In this document: positions 49,923 to 63,740 of the stretch, one piece after another | Layout of the letters: every line of letters begins with the position of its first letter | Position numbering within the stretch: position 1 is the stretch's first letter | From: Schistosoma mansoni | Taxonomy: Eukaryota; Platyhelminthes; Trematoda; Strigeidida; Schistosomatidae | DNA length: 64,000 nt | Direction of reading: 5' to 3' | NCBI RefSeq assembly: GCF_000237925.1 | Contig: NC_031497.1 | Span: 7,552,831 to 7,616,830, forward strand | The notes under the pieces: model-generated | The model's database searches: none | What the model was told of the DNA's origin: nothing | What the model saw: only the letters and a program-made list of their open reading frames with translations | Translations under genes and position numbers: made by a program

Positions 49923-51906
49923 TGAATGGTAAAATTGCTGATAGTGATCACAATATATACGTTATTGTGTTGCCTTGGCTGTTCATCTAAGTATTCGTAT
50001 ATGGACCAGTTTCGAATTCGGCGCTCAGTGATTAAAGTCAGTTCCACAAAGCAATATACCGTAGTTCTTTAACTGACTTAACAAGTCGTCCAAAGGTCGT
50101 TGATATCTATCCTGGTTAATCAATGAAGGTCGTGTGTATATTTCCAACTCCTCATGGATTGATCTTGAACCTTAAAATTTTTATGGGTTGGAATTAAATG
50201 TATGAACCAGTTATTTTGATTGGCTACGACATTTTAAATCGTAAGACATTAGTAGATTGGTTTTCTAGATTAAATTATGGATAAATCAGTTGTGAAGTGA
50301 CTTAGTTTATTTGACTTTGAACTACTGAGCAATGTAGATTAAATCAATATATTAGTGAGTTTATTGAGATGTTATCCAGTTCAAACTTAGTTAACCTACT
50401 TTCTATATTTGATCTTAATCTTCATTGGTGTTGCCTTTTCACTTATATTAGCTTTAACATTTGTTGCCTTTGAATATGCTAATAACACATAAAGTTGGAC
50501 TCTGATCGACATACATCTCAATACTAACTTATAAATTATCTACAATATGACTTTTTCGTCCAGAAATAACAAAATGTTCTTCATAATTTTATCAAAAAAG
50601 AATGAATAAGGTTAATCAACTAATGAAAATTCCCTATTTAGTGTTTTTTGTTCTTGTGTGGCCTAATGAAAACCACCCGATCGAAATGGTCCCCAACTCA
50701 TGTAATAGCGTATGCTAGATTCCTTTTCTATTGACAGGTTGTCTTTCGACTGGAGTTTTGGTGTTGACCCATGAGAAATCAAGCTTTAATTTGTCGTAAA
50801 GCTATTCATACAAGTAGGAATCCTAATAAACTTGGAGTTTTTGTTTATGAAGTCTGGGGGGGAGGTTGAATATATCCGGATATTCACAACGACAACCGAA
50901 CAACTAGTTGCCATCAGATGATGAAAATGGTGATATAACAGCAAGGATATTCGGTTCGATAGTGAAGTTTCAAGTTTATGGACTGATGAGTAGTGATCTG
51001 CTAAACTCATTTTACAGTCATTTATGTTTTGATTGATTTCTGACGTTTACTTGTCTCAAATATTTTATAAATAAGTATGTTACTTTACTCAATAAAATGG
51101 TTTCCAGCACCTACCAACTTAGTGTAATTATAGATGCATTAGAACAGCAGTAATAAAAATTGATGATTTTTATCATCAACTTAAGCACCACTATAATTTA
51201 TGGTAAAGGGAATATTTGTGTGTTTATCCTAATAGAAAAACAACAGGAGTAAAAATAAAATATTTATAGTTTAATAGGAGTAAACATGTGTGATTCTAAC
51301 ATTAGTAATTTATGGTATTCGAACACGCCAATACAGCTTGGAATTAAAAGGGTGAAAAATCTGTAGGTATATTTTAGTTACTTGAAAGTAGTATAACTTG
51401 GTAAATAGAAGTTTAGGCGACAAGTCACATATGCATTTGAGTTGTCATGTAACAAGGGTAGATAAATCAGGTGGCGAGGGATTTACTTCTTCCACCTATT
51501 TAGCTTCTTGATATTAAGCAGAAATTTCAAGGAACTTTCAGGTGTTTATTCTTAATGTGCCAGAAAACAATAATTATGCTTTGGCTTATGTCAAATCTTG
51601 ACAGGATAGTTGATCTCATCGTTTTATCAAAATTAGTTACAAGACCGTCTAAGTGCTTTGCATCAAATAACCTATTATCGTTTTATTAACATTATAAATC
51701 TATCCTAATTGGATAAAACGGCCCAAGTAACCGTGGCGTTGAGCAAACAACTTGATAAGAATACATTTTGGTTGTTTAGCAAGGATGTTTAAACTGTTAA
51801 TATGTCGAGGGGGAGATATATTTCACTGTGATCGTCTCACAGATACCATCATGGTCAAGGGCATAAAATGAAAAGTGTTTTCTTTTGTGACTTTTTGTTT
51901 CTTAAT

Positions 51907-51909
<3 letters not shown>

Positions 51910-51959
<50 letters not shown>
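51910..51959. repeat. (TA)n microsatellite, about 50 bp
   Basis: An uninterrupted run of alternating T and A, the longest in the window. It is likely length-polymorphic. Confidence 0.9.
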
Positions 51960-51961
<2 letters not shown>

Positions 51962-52584
51962 CAGGAGTTCGTATTCTGTATAGGGTATCAACTGAACAGA
52001 TTATTATAAGCATTTACGAATAATTCAGCTATGATATTATCTACTGAGATGATTAACTTTCATGTGAACTATAAATCACGATTATATTTGAGTGGATTGT
52101 TCTTGAATTAAATAGTTTTTATATACGACAGTGATTAGTTGTCATTTATCTTCATCCTGTGAGCTTCTAGACTTTTCCCTCAGCAGTAATAATTTTTTTG
52201 GAACAGAATATTTGATGCATGGATTTTGAAGTTAACCCCTCTCAGTTCTTCAAAGAATTGATCAGTAAGAAAATGCTATCAACCGTCACAGTTTTCCTAC
52301 TTGAATTTTTCCGTATTCATGATGAGTACACAGTTTTTCAGTTTTATAAACTTGTTTCAAGTGTTATATAACCATTTTTAAAGAAAGAACTCCGAATTAA
52401 AATGTATTAATGGAAATGTGAATGTATGCTAATGACACTGATACAATTGAGCAAACCCTTAATGAATGTCTTTAAGTAATAAATTATACATTGTAACATT
52501 TTTCATTATAAAAAAATGATAACTAATGTAAATTGAGTTCCTTTTTGATTTAATTGATTTATTCGTGAATAGAAAATGTTAACC

Positions 52585-52965
52585 AAAGTAATTTATATGA
52601 AAAGTTTATTTCTTCACCCCACTGCACAAGCAAGTGGCTATCAGGACTAAGTAGATAAGGCGATGGCGTTTGAAGCAAATGGGACTGGGCTCGAGTCCCA
52701 GATTGAACATCAAGTCTGAGATGCAGGTATATCCCATTGACGCGTTCTAAATAAGATGAAACGCGCGTCCTGAATTCCACTGTTAACCGACATCCATCTT
52801 TGCTTGTAATGCTTGTGACTTCAGGCAATATCGAGGCAGTTCGCACAGTATGCACATATGCCAACAAGAAACTGATCAATTGCAGTTCTAAACATCGATA
52901 GAGGGATTCAAGCAACCAATGCAAAACGAATCTATTTCTTTTGTTTTTAATGATGTCCGTTTTAT
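52585..52965 (+). mobile_element. Full-length Sm-alpha-like SINE with tRNA head and hammerhead
   Basis: The order is leader ttcaccccactgcacaagca, tRNA-like head, then hammerhead (52722-52790), then the tail gcttgtaatgcttgtgactt and ccaacaagaaactgatcaat, to ggattcaagcaacc. The head has an A-box-like aagtagataagg near 52649 and the B box GGCTCGAGTCC at 52688-52698. It is the only copy here with all parts in the standard orientation. The 142-codon minus-strand frame across it is incidental. Confidence 0.8.
52722..52790 (+). ncRNA. Hammerhead ribozyme copy, degenerate core
   Basis: The first box reads TTGACGC in place of CTGANGA. Stem II (gttctaaataagat) is weakened, GAAA is intact, and CGCGCGTCC plus tgaattcc complete stems III and I. 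Two core changes make it inactive. Confidence 0.65.
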
Positions 52966-54460
52966 CCATTAGATTGTACGCTTGCAAATGGTATCGTTTT
53001 ACAGCAAAAAATAATCTAGATGCAACGGAAGTTAACTGTTAGAGTTCAATTGAACTGCTACACTTACTAAAAATATGCTTCTGTATTGAATCAAAAGAAA
53101 AATAAGGTTACCATTAAAAATCATTTGTAGCAAGAGTGAAACTTTATCAATGGTATCTATCATCTAGCGTGTTACAACGCAACACCAATGTCTTCTGAAT
53201 TTTAGAATCAATATATGATAACTTATAATTTATAGATCCTAATTTATATTTTTTTGGTTCTCGATAGTCATACAGATATTCCATAGTTTACAACGCGAGT
53301 TAGTTGTAATCAAATAATCATAATCGTTAACACAAATTTTCGAAAAAAATGCCCCGTTTAATCTTAGTAACAACCTTATGTTTATTTTGTAATTTATTTA
53401 AGATGAATGTCATAAAATTCTTTTGTGAAGTGGCGTCGACGAAACAGTAGTTTATTGAAACTAATATGAATGAAGGTCACATCGCATTGTGTAAGGGTTA
53501 AAACTTTAAATGTAGACAGTTGGATTCAAGTTGGTCTAGAAGTTTGTCATTTGTTGTGATAAATTCATGGTCTTATTAGATATGTCTTCTGTGTTTAATA
53601 CTATTCCACATGATATAATTATACAGATAGTGCACGATTCAAGTCGCTCTTAATAACGTATACAAAACTGTAGTTTTAGTTTAAAGATAGTTTATAATTG
53701 GCCTAGTGAATTAAGTTACTATGACGTGGTTGTTAACCTTGATTATCGGATACATGTTTATGGTGAACATACATAACACAAAGTGATGATTATAAATGAT
53801 AACACTGCAAAGTACTTCAGGTATGTCAGTGATATATCTATTACCGTCAGTAGTCATAAACATACTTTTTGTATATATGTACTTACTAATGAAACGTGAA
53901 TTTGCTGAGAGGTCTTGTGTTTTATTTATCAGCACAAGATATATTATAAATAACAGGGTTCGAACGTACATTTATTGGAAAGACTCAGTGGTTGAGCTTC
54001 ATATGAATTTGAACAACTCCCATCTAATAAGTTACAGAATAGTTTTGCTAGGGCAATTATTCAACCGTATTCACAAACTTTATTCGTGATGGAAGATAGA
54101 TGAATAGGTAACCATTATTGAATAATGTTTGCGTAGTAGTGGTTGTCGACGAGTTTGCTATTTGCGAGAGATAAAATGAAGGGAATACGATGTGATTTGC
54201 TTGAGGTAAATATTATTTTCTTACAAATAATTTACAGCGGTAGTTATATTTTCTAAATAATTTAGTTTATATTTGTCTACTTTATGCCAAACAAATTGCT
54301 CGTTAAGGCAGTCAAAAGTAGGCAAGTTTCCATTCATCTAAATCAATTCGTATGTTTACCTCAAAAAACGTACATCAAAATAATAGTAAGGCGAAACGTT
54401 GGATTTACTACAAATTCATTCGCTGAGATTTTACAAATATATATTACTCCTATTTAATAG

Positions 54461-54602
54461 GAAGGAGGTTTCTTCTTTGTGTTTCCAAATGCATTCTACA
54501 CGAGCCAAAATTGAAGGGGAAATATTCACTCATCAGCGCAATCACTTGTCAATTTGTGTGCATCCAGTTGACTCATTAGTCCTTTACAATACCCTGTTGA
54601 TG
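54461..54602 (+). other. Weak exon candidate
   Basis: Between a pyrimidine-rich acceptor (cctatttaatag) and a donor ATG|GTATAG lies an open frame reading KEVSSLCFQMHSTRAKIEGE, IFTHQRNHLSICVHP and VDSLVLYN. No family was recognised. Exon-like signals of this strength occur by chance in such AT-rich DNA. Confidence 0.2.
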
Positions 54603-55868
54603 GTATAGTATTTCATTCCACTTTGATTAAGAAATACTTTTTCCGCTTGTCTGATCTGTACTTCGCTTTCTCATCGCTGATCTTTCTAATAAATTATCCT
54701 AGGAACTCGTTACCTATATGCTTTAGTCAGTTTTCTCTTTCCTCTCTAAAATATTTATTCACTCATGTTATGATTTATTAACCTTACGAACAATTTCCAT
54801 TCATGCCCTAACATCTCTTTCCTTTGATTATTTTACATTCGTTTCATCTACTTTAATTGTTAATCATTTATACTGACATGGTAAAAGTTTCTGCATCTGT
54901 TTCCTTTTTTTGAAATGACCGATACAAAATATCTAGATTATAAATGGCTAAAAAGAATTCACAGAACAAGTGAATTCACATTATTCTGCTAGGATTATTG
55001 CTCTTATTTTCTTAAAACCTATAAAAGAGGTGGAAGGATCGTATGAAATTTTACTATAAAGTGATATTAATAAGTCATTGATGGTGAAAATATAAATCAC
55101 TTTTAGATCAATGAAAATCACTGGTCAATTTTCTCTGGTTTTCAGTGCATTTAAAAAAAAACTAATATCAAATTCTTATTGGGATCATTCTAGTAAGTAG
55201 ATCAATTATATTAATATAGATTAATTCTACTAAAAATGATAACTGAGTATCAAGCTCTTGTTTATTTGAAACAGATTCGACAAGACAGATAGATTTATTA
55301 TCCCTTAGAATTACTGAGATAAAACACATAGGACAAAAATAAAGTTAATCATGATACATTCGACAAAAGAAAAACTCCCATAAACCAAACGAAATATCCA
55401 TTTACTTATTTTTGATTACACAATAAATCAATTCAAATATGACAGATAGGTGAACAAAACATCTATGTAAAACTAGTGAAGAAGATTGTTTAACAAATAC
55501 CCCATCTATAGAATATAAATGAATTCTTTTTCTTATTTCACACTAATTGTTCATTTTCAAGTTTTTCTAAAATTTCCTCTATGCAGTTATCACTATTATT
55601 GTAATATTTACTTATGAAATTGATAAGTTTTGCTAATTGAACTCTATACTCGGTTCCTAAGCTATTCTTGTAACCCTCAAGCTAAATCTACATACTAACT
55701 TGTACACGAGAGAAAAGGCGCAAAATACGCGAGAAGCACTTTACTCCAAAGGTTCATTCATGTATAGAAAATATAGGGTTTTTAGAAGTCTTTTGGTTTT
55801 CCTGAAAATTGTGGAATGCTACTAAACATAGTAGCAGTATAATAATCAGCCTATCAGAAACTCTACAT

Positions 55869-56040
55869 GTGACTTTTCACTCTCGTGATGTTTCTGGCAA
55901 AACTTCTCGTCAAATGCTGATTGGATAAAATGCTTCTTAGTGTTTCCTGAGCCTTTCTTGTCTTTTACGAGAAGTTTTCTGGATCACCCCGACAGAAATG
56001 TATATAAGTCTGTAACTTTCCTTTTTTAAAAGACTGGTTA
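55869..56040 (+). repeat. LTR-like block with TATA box
   Basis: The stretch is less AT-rich than its flanks. It starts tgtgacttttcactctcgtg and has gattggataaaatgcttctt, gcctttcttg and TATATAAG at 56001-56008. A TATA box about 130 bases into a TG-starting block fits a solo LTR. A second LTR, primer site or target duplication was not found. Parts resemble 27341-27400. Confidence 0.3.
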
Positions 56041-58734
56041 AAATAATACTATGCTTAAGGCTGAATTCGAAACATTTAAATGTTATTATTCACATAGATT
56101 TATGGTTTATCCATAATAATTTTTCCAAATGAATAAGTTTCATTTGATACAATTCTATTAGTTTATCATGTTTCAGACAAAAGAATAATGGACAAATAAA
56201 TTAAAATTATTCAGTAGGAAATTGTATTCATTAACTTTTTAGCCTTTGAATTAGTTTAATGTTTATAAAACACGTTTTTGTTTGACTAGTTCTGCCTACA
56301 GATTATTGAAGGAAAGAAATTTAACAGATTTTTTTCTTTTTATACATTAAAATAGTTTATATGTGATTAATGTGTGCCGACGAATAATAAGCGGTTAAGT
56401 TGTCAATCACTATCTCATCTAGAGTATATATATGATCAGGTTGACACAAAAGGGGATGTAAAATTCGAAATAATTGATTAAGCATTTATTGAAAAGATGT
56501 AATCCGTAAATTATTTTAATTATACATTTGTTACTAAGATTTTAATAATGACCGAGGCCTTAAGCACAATAATAGGCGACAACATTTTAGAGTATAGCAT
56601 TGCTATTGGAGCATACTCAATTTTTTAAGTGTAAGCTAGTTTGTGTTGTAACAAGAACATAAGTTCTTGGGGAAAGTGGCTTGACTATGGCATCATGAAT
56701 GAGTTGGAATAGTAAATGTTGTGTAAGATTTAGCTATTCCGGTTCAGTGTTTTATTCGTAGCAGGACTATGATATGATATTTGGAAAGCATGATAACGGA
56801 CTATTTCAGTCCTGTCACAAGGTAACTATGATCATCTAAAATTAGGAAGAAAAATACGAAGACAAAGAGCACGGAATGATAACATTTCGTCACTATATCT
56901 AAATAATCTAGTATAATCTCTCTTTTAGGTGTTTTAATGGCAAAATTGATTCCCATATAAAACTGTATGCAACCAACAAGTACTGAGAGAAATTTCCAAC
57001 CATAATTATAGGATATTAAAGTACATTTCTGTAAAGTCATTAGTTGTGAATGGTATTCATTGTATAATTGTTCTGAATATGCTTATGAACTGTATCTTAT
57101 TTTGGAAAAAAAGTTTTAAGATTAAAAATAAATTATAACCGTTTATCAGTAAAAATCTACCACACAAATATTTATTAGATCCATTATGTTTTTTATATCA
57201 AAACTACATGGAAAGAATAAGAAGCATAAGCTAGATAGTGTATCGTAGTCAATTTACTTTTAATCCAACCGCATATTTAGCGATCATTGTTTTTAGATCA
57301 GTATATTGATACTCACGATTAAATAAGAACATTTGGTTCAGTTGTTTTTATCATTGCCAATTTATTATTAATTATCATTCCCTGATTATATCATTAAATA
57401 ATTTTGTCCTATACATATATTTGTATTTCCCTATGCTTTTACCGTTTAACTATTTACCAGTGTAAGTTTTTATTTCGAAAAAAACGAATCGAATCAGAAC
57501 ACGATACAACTGTGTTCAAATATTCACATATACATGTATAATTCAGTAATATATCTAATATTTAAGTAGTTTGTTATTTTATCTAGGTCATTCATAATAA
57601 TTATCCATATTGTAAAGAGAATAACCATAAGTAGTCGTTTTACATGATTATGCATATTATAGCTTATAATCAGAATTTTAACTTGTTTATATGTTAATTT
57701 ATGTTCCACCCCTTGTCGGTTTAAATCTTTCCACTAATAAATAATATACAAATATGTATAACTTGTATTCAAGTAAAGTATTTTTCTTTTTAGGAAAGAT
57801 AATACAAATAAGTTATAGCCATAAAAAGAAGAGATAAACACTGTTTTCTTGTTTAAAAATTTTATCCCATAGTGATTATTCTTGTTCATTTGCTGTTTGT
57901 TTAATCGAATGAAAAATAATGTGTGAAAAGAACAATTAGCCTTATTAATTTGTACATTACATTTCTATGCTTTCTTCCTCTTATTCTCCCCATTGTTCAT
58001 CATTTAACTTGTTAAAAAGAGAATGATAAAATTCACTTGGGAGTAATAAATGTTTTTCAAAGTAATAAATATAATACACAATAAGTATGTCATTAGCAGA
58101 AATAATGAAAATTTTATGATTCTTTTGGATATGGGGATAAAAAGAAGATCCATATCTATTCTATTCGTTAAAAAGTGGGTTGGAGTAGCTAAAACAACAG
58201 GAGAATGACCACATTGAGAGGGAATTTTGAAAGCTTTTTCATGAAAAATTTATTCACTTTTTTCTGCTGACTATTTTTTTGAAAATTCTTATTTATGTAA
58301 CTGAAAGGGTAAACAGATACAAACAGTATTTGTCTTAACGTACTTTTGAGGATAGTTTTCGTTAAGGACTGATAGTAGGTAGAGAATCATTTGATGTGAA
58401 AGAGCACTGGACAGTCATCTCGTTCGAATTCTGGACTCAGTCACAACCCAAAACAGGAAAGAAGTCACAAGCTTCAAACCTTACACCAAGCAATTAGCCC
58501 GTAAGGCCGCTTAGTGGAAATCAGCCAGTTCGCATTACAACTTCAGTCGGTTCTGGATATAACATGGAAGTTATTCGATGTCGTCGGTAATCCCTACTTA
58601 ATTGTTAGAGTCTTAATGATTACGTCTTGGTAAAATATGAGAACCATACATTGAATACTTCATTTACAAATTTACATCATTTGTCCTTCACATTCTATAT
58701 GATTCTTCATATTTGCAATTCCTATTTTTGTCTC

Positions 58735-58840
58735 TTCTCTTCAACTTGATATTCTTAGCCTTCTACCGCCAGGATTTCCACTTCCAATTGGTGTTATATA
58801 CTACTTATGTCTGTAGACATAAGTAGCATACATCTTGATG
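58735..58840 (+). repeat. Unclassified dispersed repeat, copy 2
   Basis: cttgatattcttagccttct and accgccaggatttccacttc, then a ttatatactacttatgtctg word, align with the minus strand of 18640-18935. It includes a 26-bp near palindrome, ctacttatgtct-gt-agacataagtag, at 58801-58826. Confidence 0.55.
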
Positions 58841-59597
58841 CAATCGTAATTCCCCCTCGTATAATTAAAAAAGTTACATGTTTAATAAGGTAAACTTATT
58901 CAACTGGTCACGGACACGAATATTTAAACTTCAATAGAATGAGCCTTTTGATATATTCAAAAAAAGTATACTGTTTGTTGAGTTTGAAGACAAATCGATT
59001 ACAAGAGAAAGATATATATATAAACATATTCTTAATCGAGTAAGTTAGAATTAATAATAATTTGATCTTATCAAACTTGTCAGTTAAGATTCCAAATTAT
59101 ATTATCATTAGCTTTATTCAATATTATATTTTTGGTACAATATGGAATTCTCAACACAATGTATTTCAACAAGTTTCCGTGTCTTACTTCTTCGTCAATC
59201 CTGACCAAAAATATTGAGTGATCGTCGAGTCAATCAGCATCTAAATATTGTGCATTCTTTTCGCTGCATATTGCCAGCAACCACAATACCTCTAATCAGG
59301 CCTTTCTTAACTTTTACAACGGAAATTTGTGCACTTTTCAGAAACGCTCAAAATTAGATAACTTGTTGAAATATCTTGATGACAGAAACAGGTAGCCCAG
59401 ATGTTCAAGCAGGCTGACTGTTAACAATATGTAAAAGTTCATATCATTGTTCACTTAAACGAATCATTTCTAAGTTTTATTGTTTCGAATTTGTATGTAT
59501 GTAAAAACCAGTCTACTATAAATATTTCACTGAATAATATTCTTTCTCACCTTTTAAAAGTTATTTACTAAAATATAACTAATAATAATTTTATAAG

Positions 59598-59707
59598 TTC
59601 AGATCATGAGTCAATTGAAGCTAGACCGCCATGGAAAACCTGGAAGCACTGGACAGTCGTTCCGTTCTATTGTGAGACTCCTCGGCAGTGCGTATCCACG
59701 ATCCCTT
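59598..59707. repeat. Fold-back dispersed repeat, left-half copy
   Basis: ttcagatcatgagtcaattg, aagctagaccgccatggaaa, acctggaagcactggacagt and gtgcgtatccacgatccc appear in the family's usual order; the right arm is absent. Confidence 0.7.
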
Positions 59708-60217
59708 CTGATATTAATAATTATTTATTTACAGTACAATAAATTACTTACAATAGTTTATATATGATATTAATAGATTATGTAATTAAGTTTTGGTGCT
59801 TTTATTACCTAGATTATTACAATTTCAGTTGTACTTATATTGTTTACAAAACAAAACAAATGCAATATATTTATCAATTCTGAAAGTTATTTTGTTAATT
59901 AGCTCTGCTTGGTTTTTATGAGAATTATTTAGATTGGAAGATACTTGATTGTGGACTGTCTCTTTTATGTTCTGTAATTTATACAAATGGTTTTAACAGT
60001 TTGTTAATTTCACTTTTAAGATTTAAATTTATCATTACAAATAAATTGATATTTGAATATTTTGTTTATTATGGTTAAATACTTTTAAAATATCCCTCAA
60101 TTACTTTCTAGTTTTGTTTACGTGACCATGATCAATTTATGATTCTACTTTGCTACTTCCTGTTAACCACTTTAACTAATAAATGTAAAACCATTTTGTG
60201 TACTTGATACTTTGCAG

Positions 60218-60293
60218 ACTTACGTTTTTTCTTGGTTCTTGTTCTTGATTTATACAGATATTTCTTCAATCTCTATCAACAACATTCCTTCAG
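60218..60293 (+). other. Candidate exon with strong splice signals
   Basis: The acceptor gatactttgcag and donor TTCAG|GTAAGA enclose 76 nt open in two frames (one reads LRFFLVLVLDLYRYFFNLYQ and on). The splice signals are near consensus, but no gene is recognised and neighbouring exons were not found. It could be a 5' UTR or coding exon of a gene extending beyond the window. Confidence 0.25.
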
Positions 60294-60794
60294 GTAAGAT
60301 CCAAACAAACCAACGGTTGGTTTACACATTAAAAATAATATATGAGTTATATACCAGTGAATAAAACGATGAGTCTTTGATTTTTCGAGACGTTGTGTAA
60401 AATGGTTCTTCAGATGGTACCAATGGGTGTCAATTGAATAAAAGAAATAGTATGATACCGCATATTCACTAATTTTTTTATGTGCTTATAATTTTATTGT
60501 TTCTCAACCATCAGAATACTAACCTTCTTTTCGTACGAATAATCAATAAGTCGGAAATGTGAAGCAAAATTACTGTTAGATTATCGACAGCTTTGAACAC
60601 GTCCAACCGATCCATGATATTATAGTTTAAGCTGAATCGTTTAAGTAATTTAAAGAACAAAAGTTTTGACGATTTAAGATAAAGTTTAGTATGTTCTGTT
60701 AGTAAAAGTTTATTAAATGGTCTATAAGAAAGTTTAACGATTTTATCATCACATCAGTTGGACAAAGTAGAACCAACGAAAGTTCTATAAGTAA

Positions 60795-60995
60795 AGATGG
60801 ATAGTGGCTAGCAGTGGAATCCAAGACGCTCGTTTCGTCCTATTTTGGGCTCGTCAACCGAATTTACCTGAGAATTCAGAGTTCATGTTCACTCCGTGAC
60901 TCAAATCCAGTGCCGTTGACGTTTAGGACTGCAATTGATCAGTCCTAAACATCAATAGGAAGATTCAAATACAATAATACCAAGTGAATCTACCA
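60795..60995 (-). mobile_element. Sm-alpha-like SINE, tRNA head deleted
   Basis: The minus-strand order is the leader (the complement of cctaaacatcaataggaaga), directly fused to the region before the ribozyme, then the hammerhead and gatggatag... end. The tRNA-like head present at 11984 and 52585 is largely missing between about 60912 and 60915, which would remove the internal promoter. Confidence 0.7.
60800..60868 (-). ncRNA. Hammerhead ribozyme copy, one core change
   Basis: On the minus strand the core box is TTGACGA (first base C changed to T). Stem II GCCC...GGAC, GAAA, and ACGAGCGTC then cttggattcc for stem I are kept. The single C3 change is expected to weaken catalysis severely. Confidence 0.65.
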
Positions 60996-63594
60996 AAGTT
61001 CTGTTTGAAATGATTTTAAATTTGTAAAAAAAATTACACATAGCTATACAACTTAATATGAGTATGATCATTCTGTTTTTAAGTATTTAGACAAACAATT
61101 AAAATAGTAACATTCAGACTAAAATCAAAGTATAAAAATGCTAAATTTTTCATTTCACTCTTAAAAGAGAAATAATTATTTTATCTGTTTATTCTTTTTC
61201 CTATTAAAAGATTCAATCAAGGCCCTCAGGCCTATATCAATCAGAATGCTTTCTTGTCTAGATATACACTTGAGACATTGATGATGTTTTAGTGACATTT
61301 AATCTTAAAATAAGGTTTTCTTTTAAAACAAGTTTTATTTTTGGCAAAATTATTTGAGAACAAAAATCACAATGTAGAAATGTATGTTAAAAACAACCAG
61401 AAAAGTTTGTTAGTGTTGTTCTTTTTCATAGTTCTCAATATTACTGTTAGGCGTAATAATAGTGTCATAAGTATATAGTATTCCTTCATCCTGACTACCC
61501 TTTGTTAACGAATAATGTATAAACTTTTAGTGTTGTTATTTATGTACAATTTTCATACAAGGAAGTTGACTCATCTTATCAATATGGTGCCAATCAAAGT
61601 ATTATAAGTATATATATAATAAATATTTTATTTTCTGTGGGTCGTGTGTTGTTAAAGGAAGACATTTAAACAGTAAGAACTACAAGATGAAAACGTTAAT
61701 TTGATTTTGCATGTATGTACTATTGCTCATTTTTACTTTATGCTGTTTTCTTTTGATATTGTAGAGTGAAATGTTACATTTTTTGTCACTGTTTAAATTA
61801 GAATGTTTGAATTTAGTTAGTTCTTTTTGAAGATAACTAATACCGTGGATTGATTTGAACTAAAAATGCATCGAGATCTAGAAAGTACTAGACAATTATT
61901 GTTTCCTTGTATAACGTTCTCTGGAGATGCACACTAACAGCCTAATAAATAATCTAAGTGAAGGTCTGAAAACCAAGTGATGGGCGCATCACTTCCGGTC
62001 CACTAAGTTAGGATCCAGTTTTTCATATCACCATCTTCGACTGTTGTTAGAGAGGTAATCAGTTGAATAAGATTAACAGTTTTTTTAAATATGGATCTGC
62101 TTTATGGAGACCCAAAAAATATACAAAACGCTTTAAAATCTAGTTTGTCGCTGTAATTATCCATGTTTTTTTTACTTTAACGTCTATTTTAATAACCAAT
62201 GATAGTACAATGGGAAATTTTTAATATTTTTAAAATATTTCACATACTTCTATCTTAAATTCTGTTTAACTACTTAAGTTGTGATGTTTTTGGCATTAGG
62301 ATCGTAAATTAATTTTGTTCATTTACGCTTACATTTTTTTAATACGAGTGCTTAATGCCATAGTAGTCACATTTATAACTGACTTGAAACATGTCCGTCG
62401 TGAAGGTATTTTGTATGAAGAAGTTATAAATATGATTTTATTATGTTAATAAGCAATGTAACTCTTCAATTTGACTCTAGTTAACTGAAATTTACTACTC
62501 TTTAATCGGAACCATTTATCTTTTTGATTGTCGGAAAGAGGTTTAAAGAATATTTTCTTTTTCTTTGAACTTCAGTTTAAAAGACGTTTTAATTAAATTA
62601 AGGATTAATATTTAAACCAATTGCGGTAGAAAAAAGCGTAATATATTATTTGCGATCGTAGTTGCATTTAAGTATGACGTTTTTATTTACTTTCATAGAT
62701 CAATCTATCGACGTCACTGACTCCCTTTTCTTATAGTGATATAGGTGGATGAATTAACAGCATATTTTACAGCTACTTATCTACCGTTTAAATATAGATG
62801 ATCTAAAGATTGTTTGATTTCTAGATCAATGTGTAACAATGTAAAAAACGCAGAAAATATAAATACCAAATGACTGTTTGAAACCCATATTTCATTATTG
62901 AACCTTTATAACATAACCGGCCGCATATTATTTGCATAAGTAAACTCAAACACGCTAACAATCCACAAATCAAATATTAATATTATCTTTCTAGTTTCTT
63001 GTTTCTCTCTTTTTTTCCTTTGTTTGTCGTCAGAAAAAACGGATATGAAAGATAAACTAAGCAGTACAAGTATGGATAGAAGTCTATGTTCTGAAAAATA
63101 GACCGCTTACTTTTTTAGTTTCAATAGTAATATCATTTTATTAAATAAAACAAACTAATATTTATAATGTGACTTGGCTTCATTTGTTTTCATGGCATAA
63201 AAAAACAAACATTTAAAAATCTTAATACAAAAAAAAACCCACACAGATGAAAGCAACAAGGATAACCAATTTAGCAATTATTTATATTATCTATATTTAT
63301 ATATTAGCCAGTAAATTATTCATTTGGGAACAAATAAAACTCTGTAATAAGTGTAACATAGTGATAAATGTGAATAGTCATAAGAAAAAAAGGAAATTTT
63401 TAAACCATTGGTCATTTTGATTAATATATATGATACTTTTGCATGTCTATAGTGAATTTATATTAAGTCTACATTGTATATTTAACTATTAGTTCCATTC
63501 CATTATTTATGTTTTAATTATTTTGGGGAAAAAGAACTAATAACAATATTTATAGGATAAAGTATTTTTAATTAATAATTCACACATTATATAT

Positions 63595-63740
63595 AGTTGA
63601 AATCATTAGTCAATCAAAGCTAGACCACTATAGAAAACATTGAGGCACTGAACAGCCGTTTCGTCTTATTGTGTGACTCCTCAGTGGCAGTGCGCATCCA
63701 CGATTCCGCCTCGAGAGATTCGAACCCATGACCTATCATT
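63595..63740 (-). repeat. Fold-back repeat copy with B box
   Basis: ttgaaatcattagtcaatc, aaagctagaccactatagaa, ggcagtgcgcatccacgatt and then gagattcgaacccatgacc. On the minus strand the last part reads GGGTTCGAATCTC, a good Pol III B box. The copy stops at about 63740 without a right arm. Confidence 0.7.

Noticed and set aside
52559-52987. 142-codon minus-strand frame, the longest in the window
   Set aside because: It lies across the hammerhead SINE at 52585-52965 and its residues are the translation of the tRNA head, ribozyme and tail; the related frame at 12027-12221 has the same cause.
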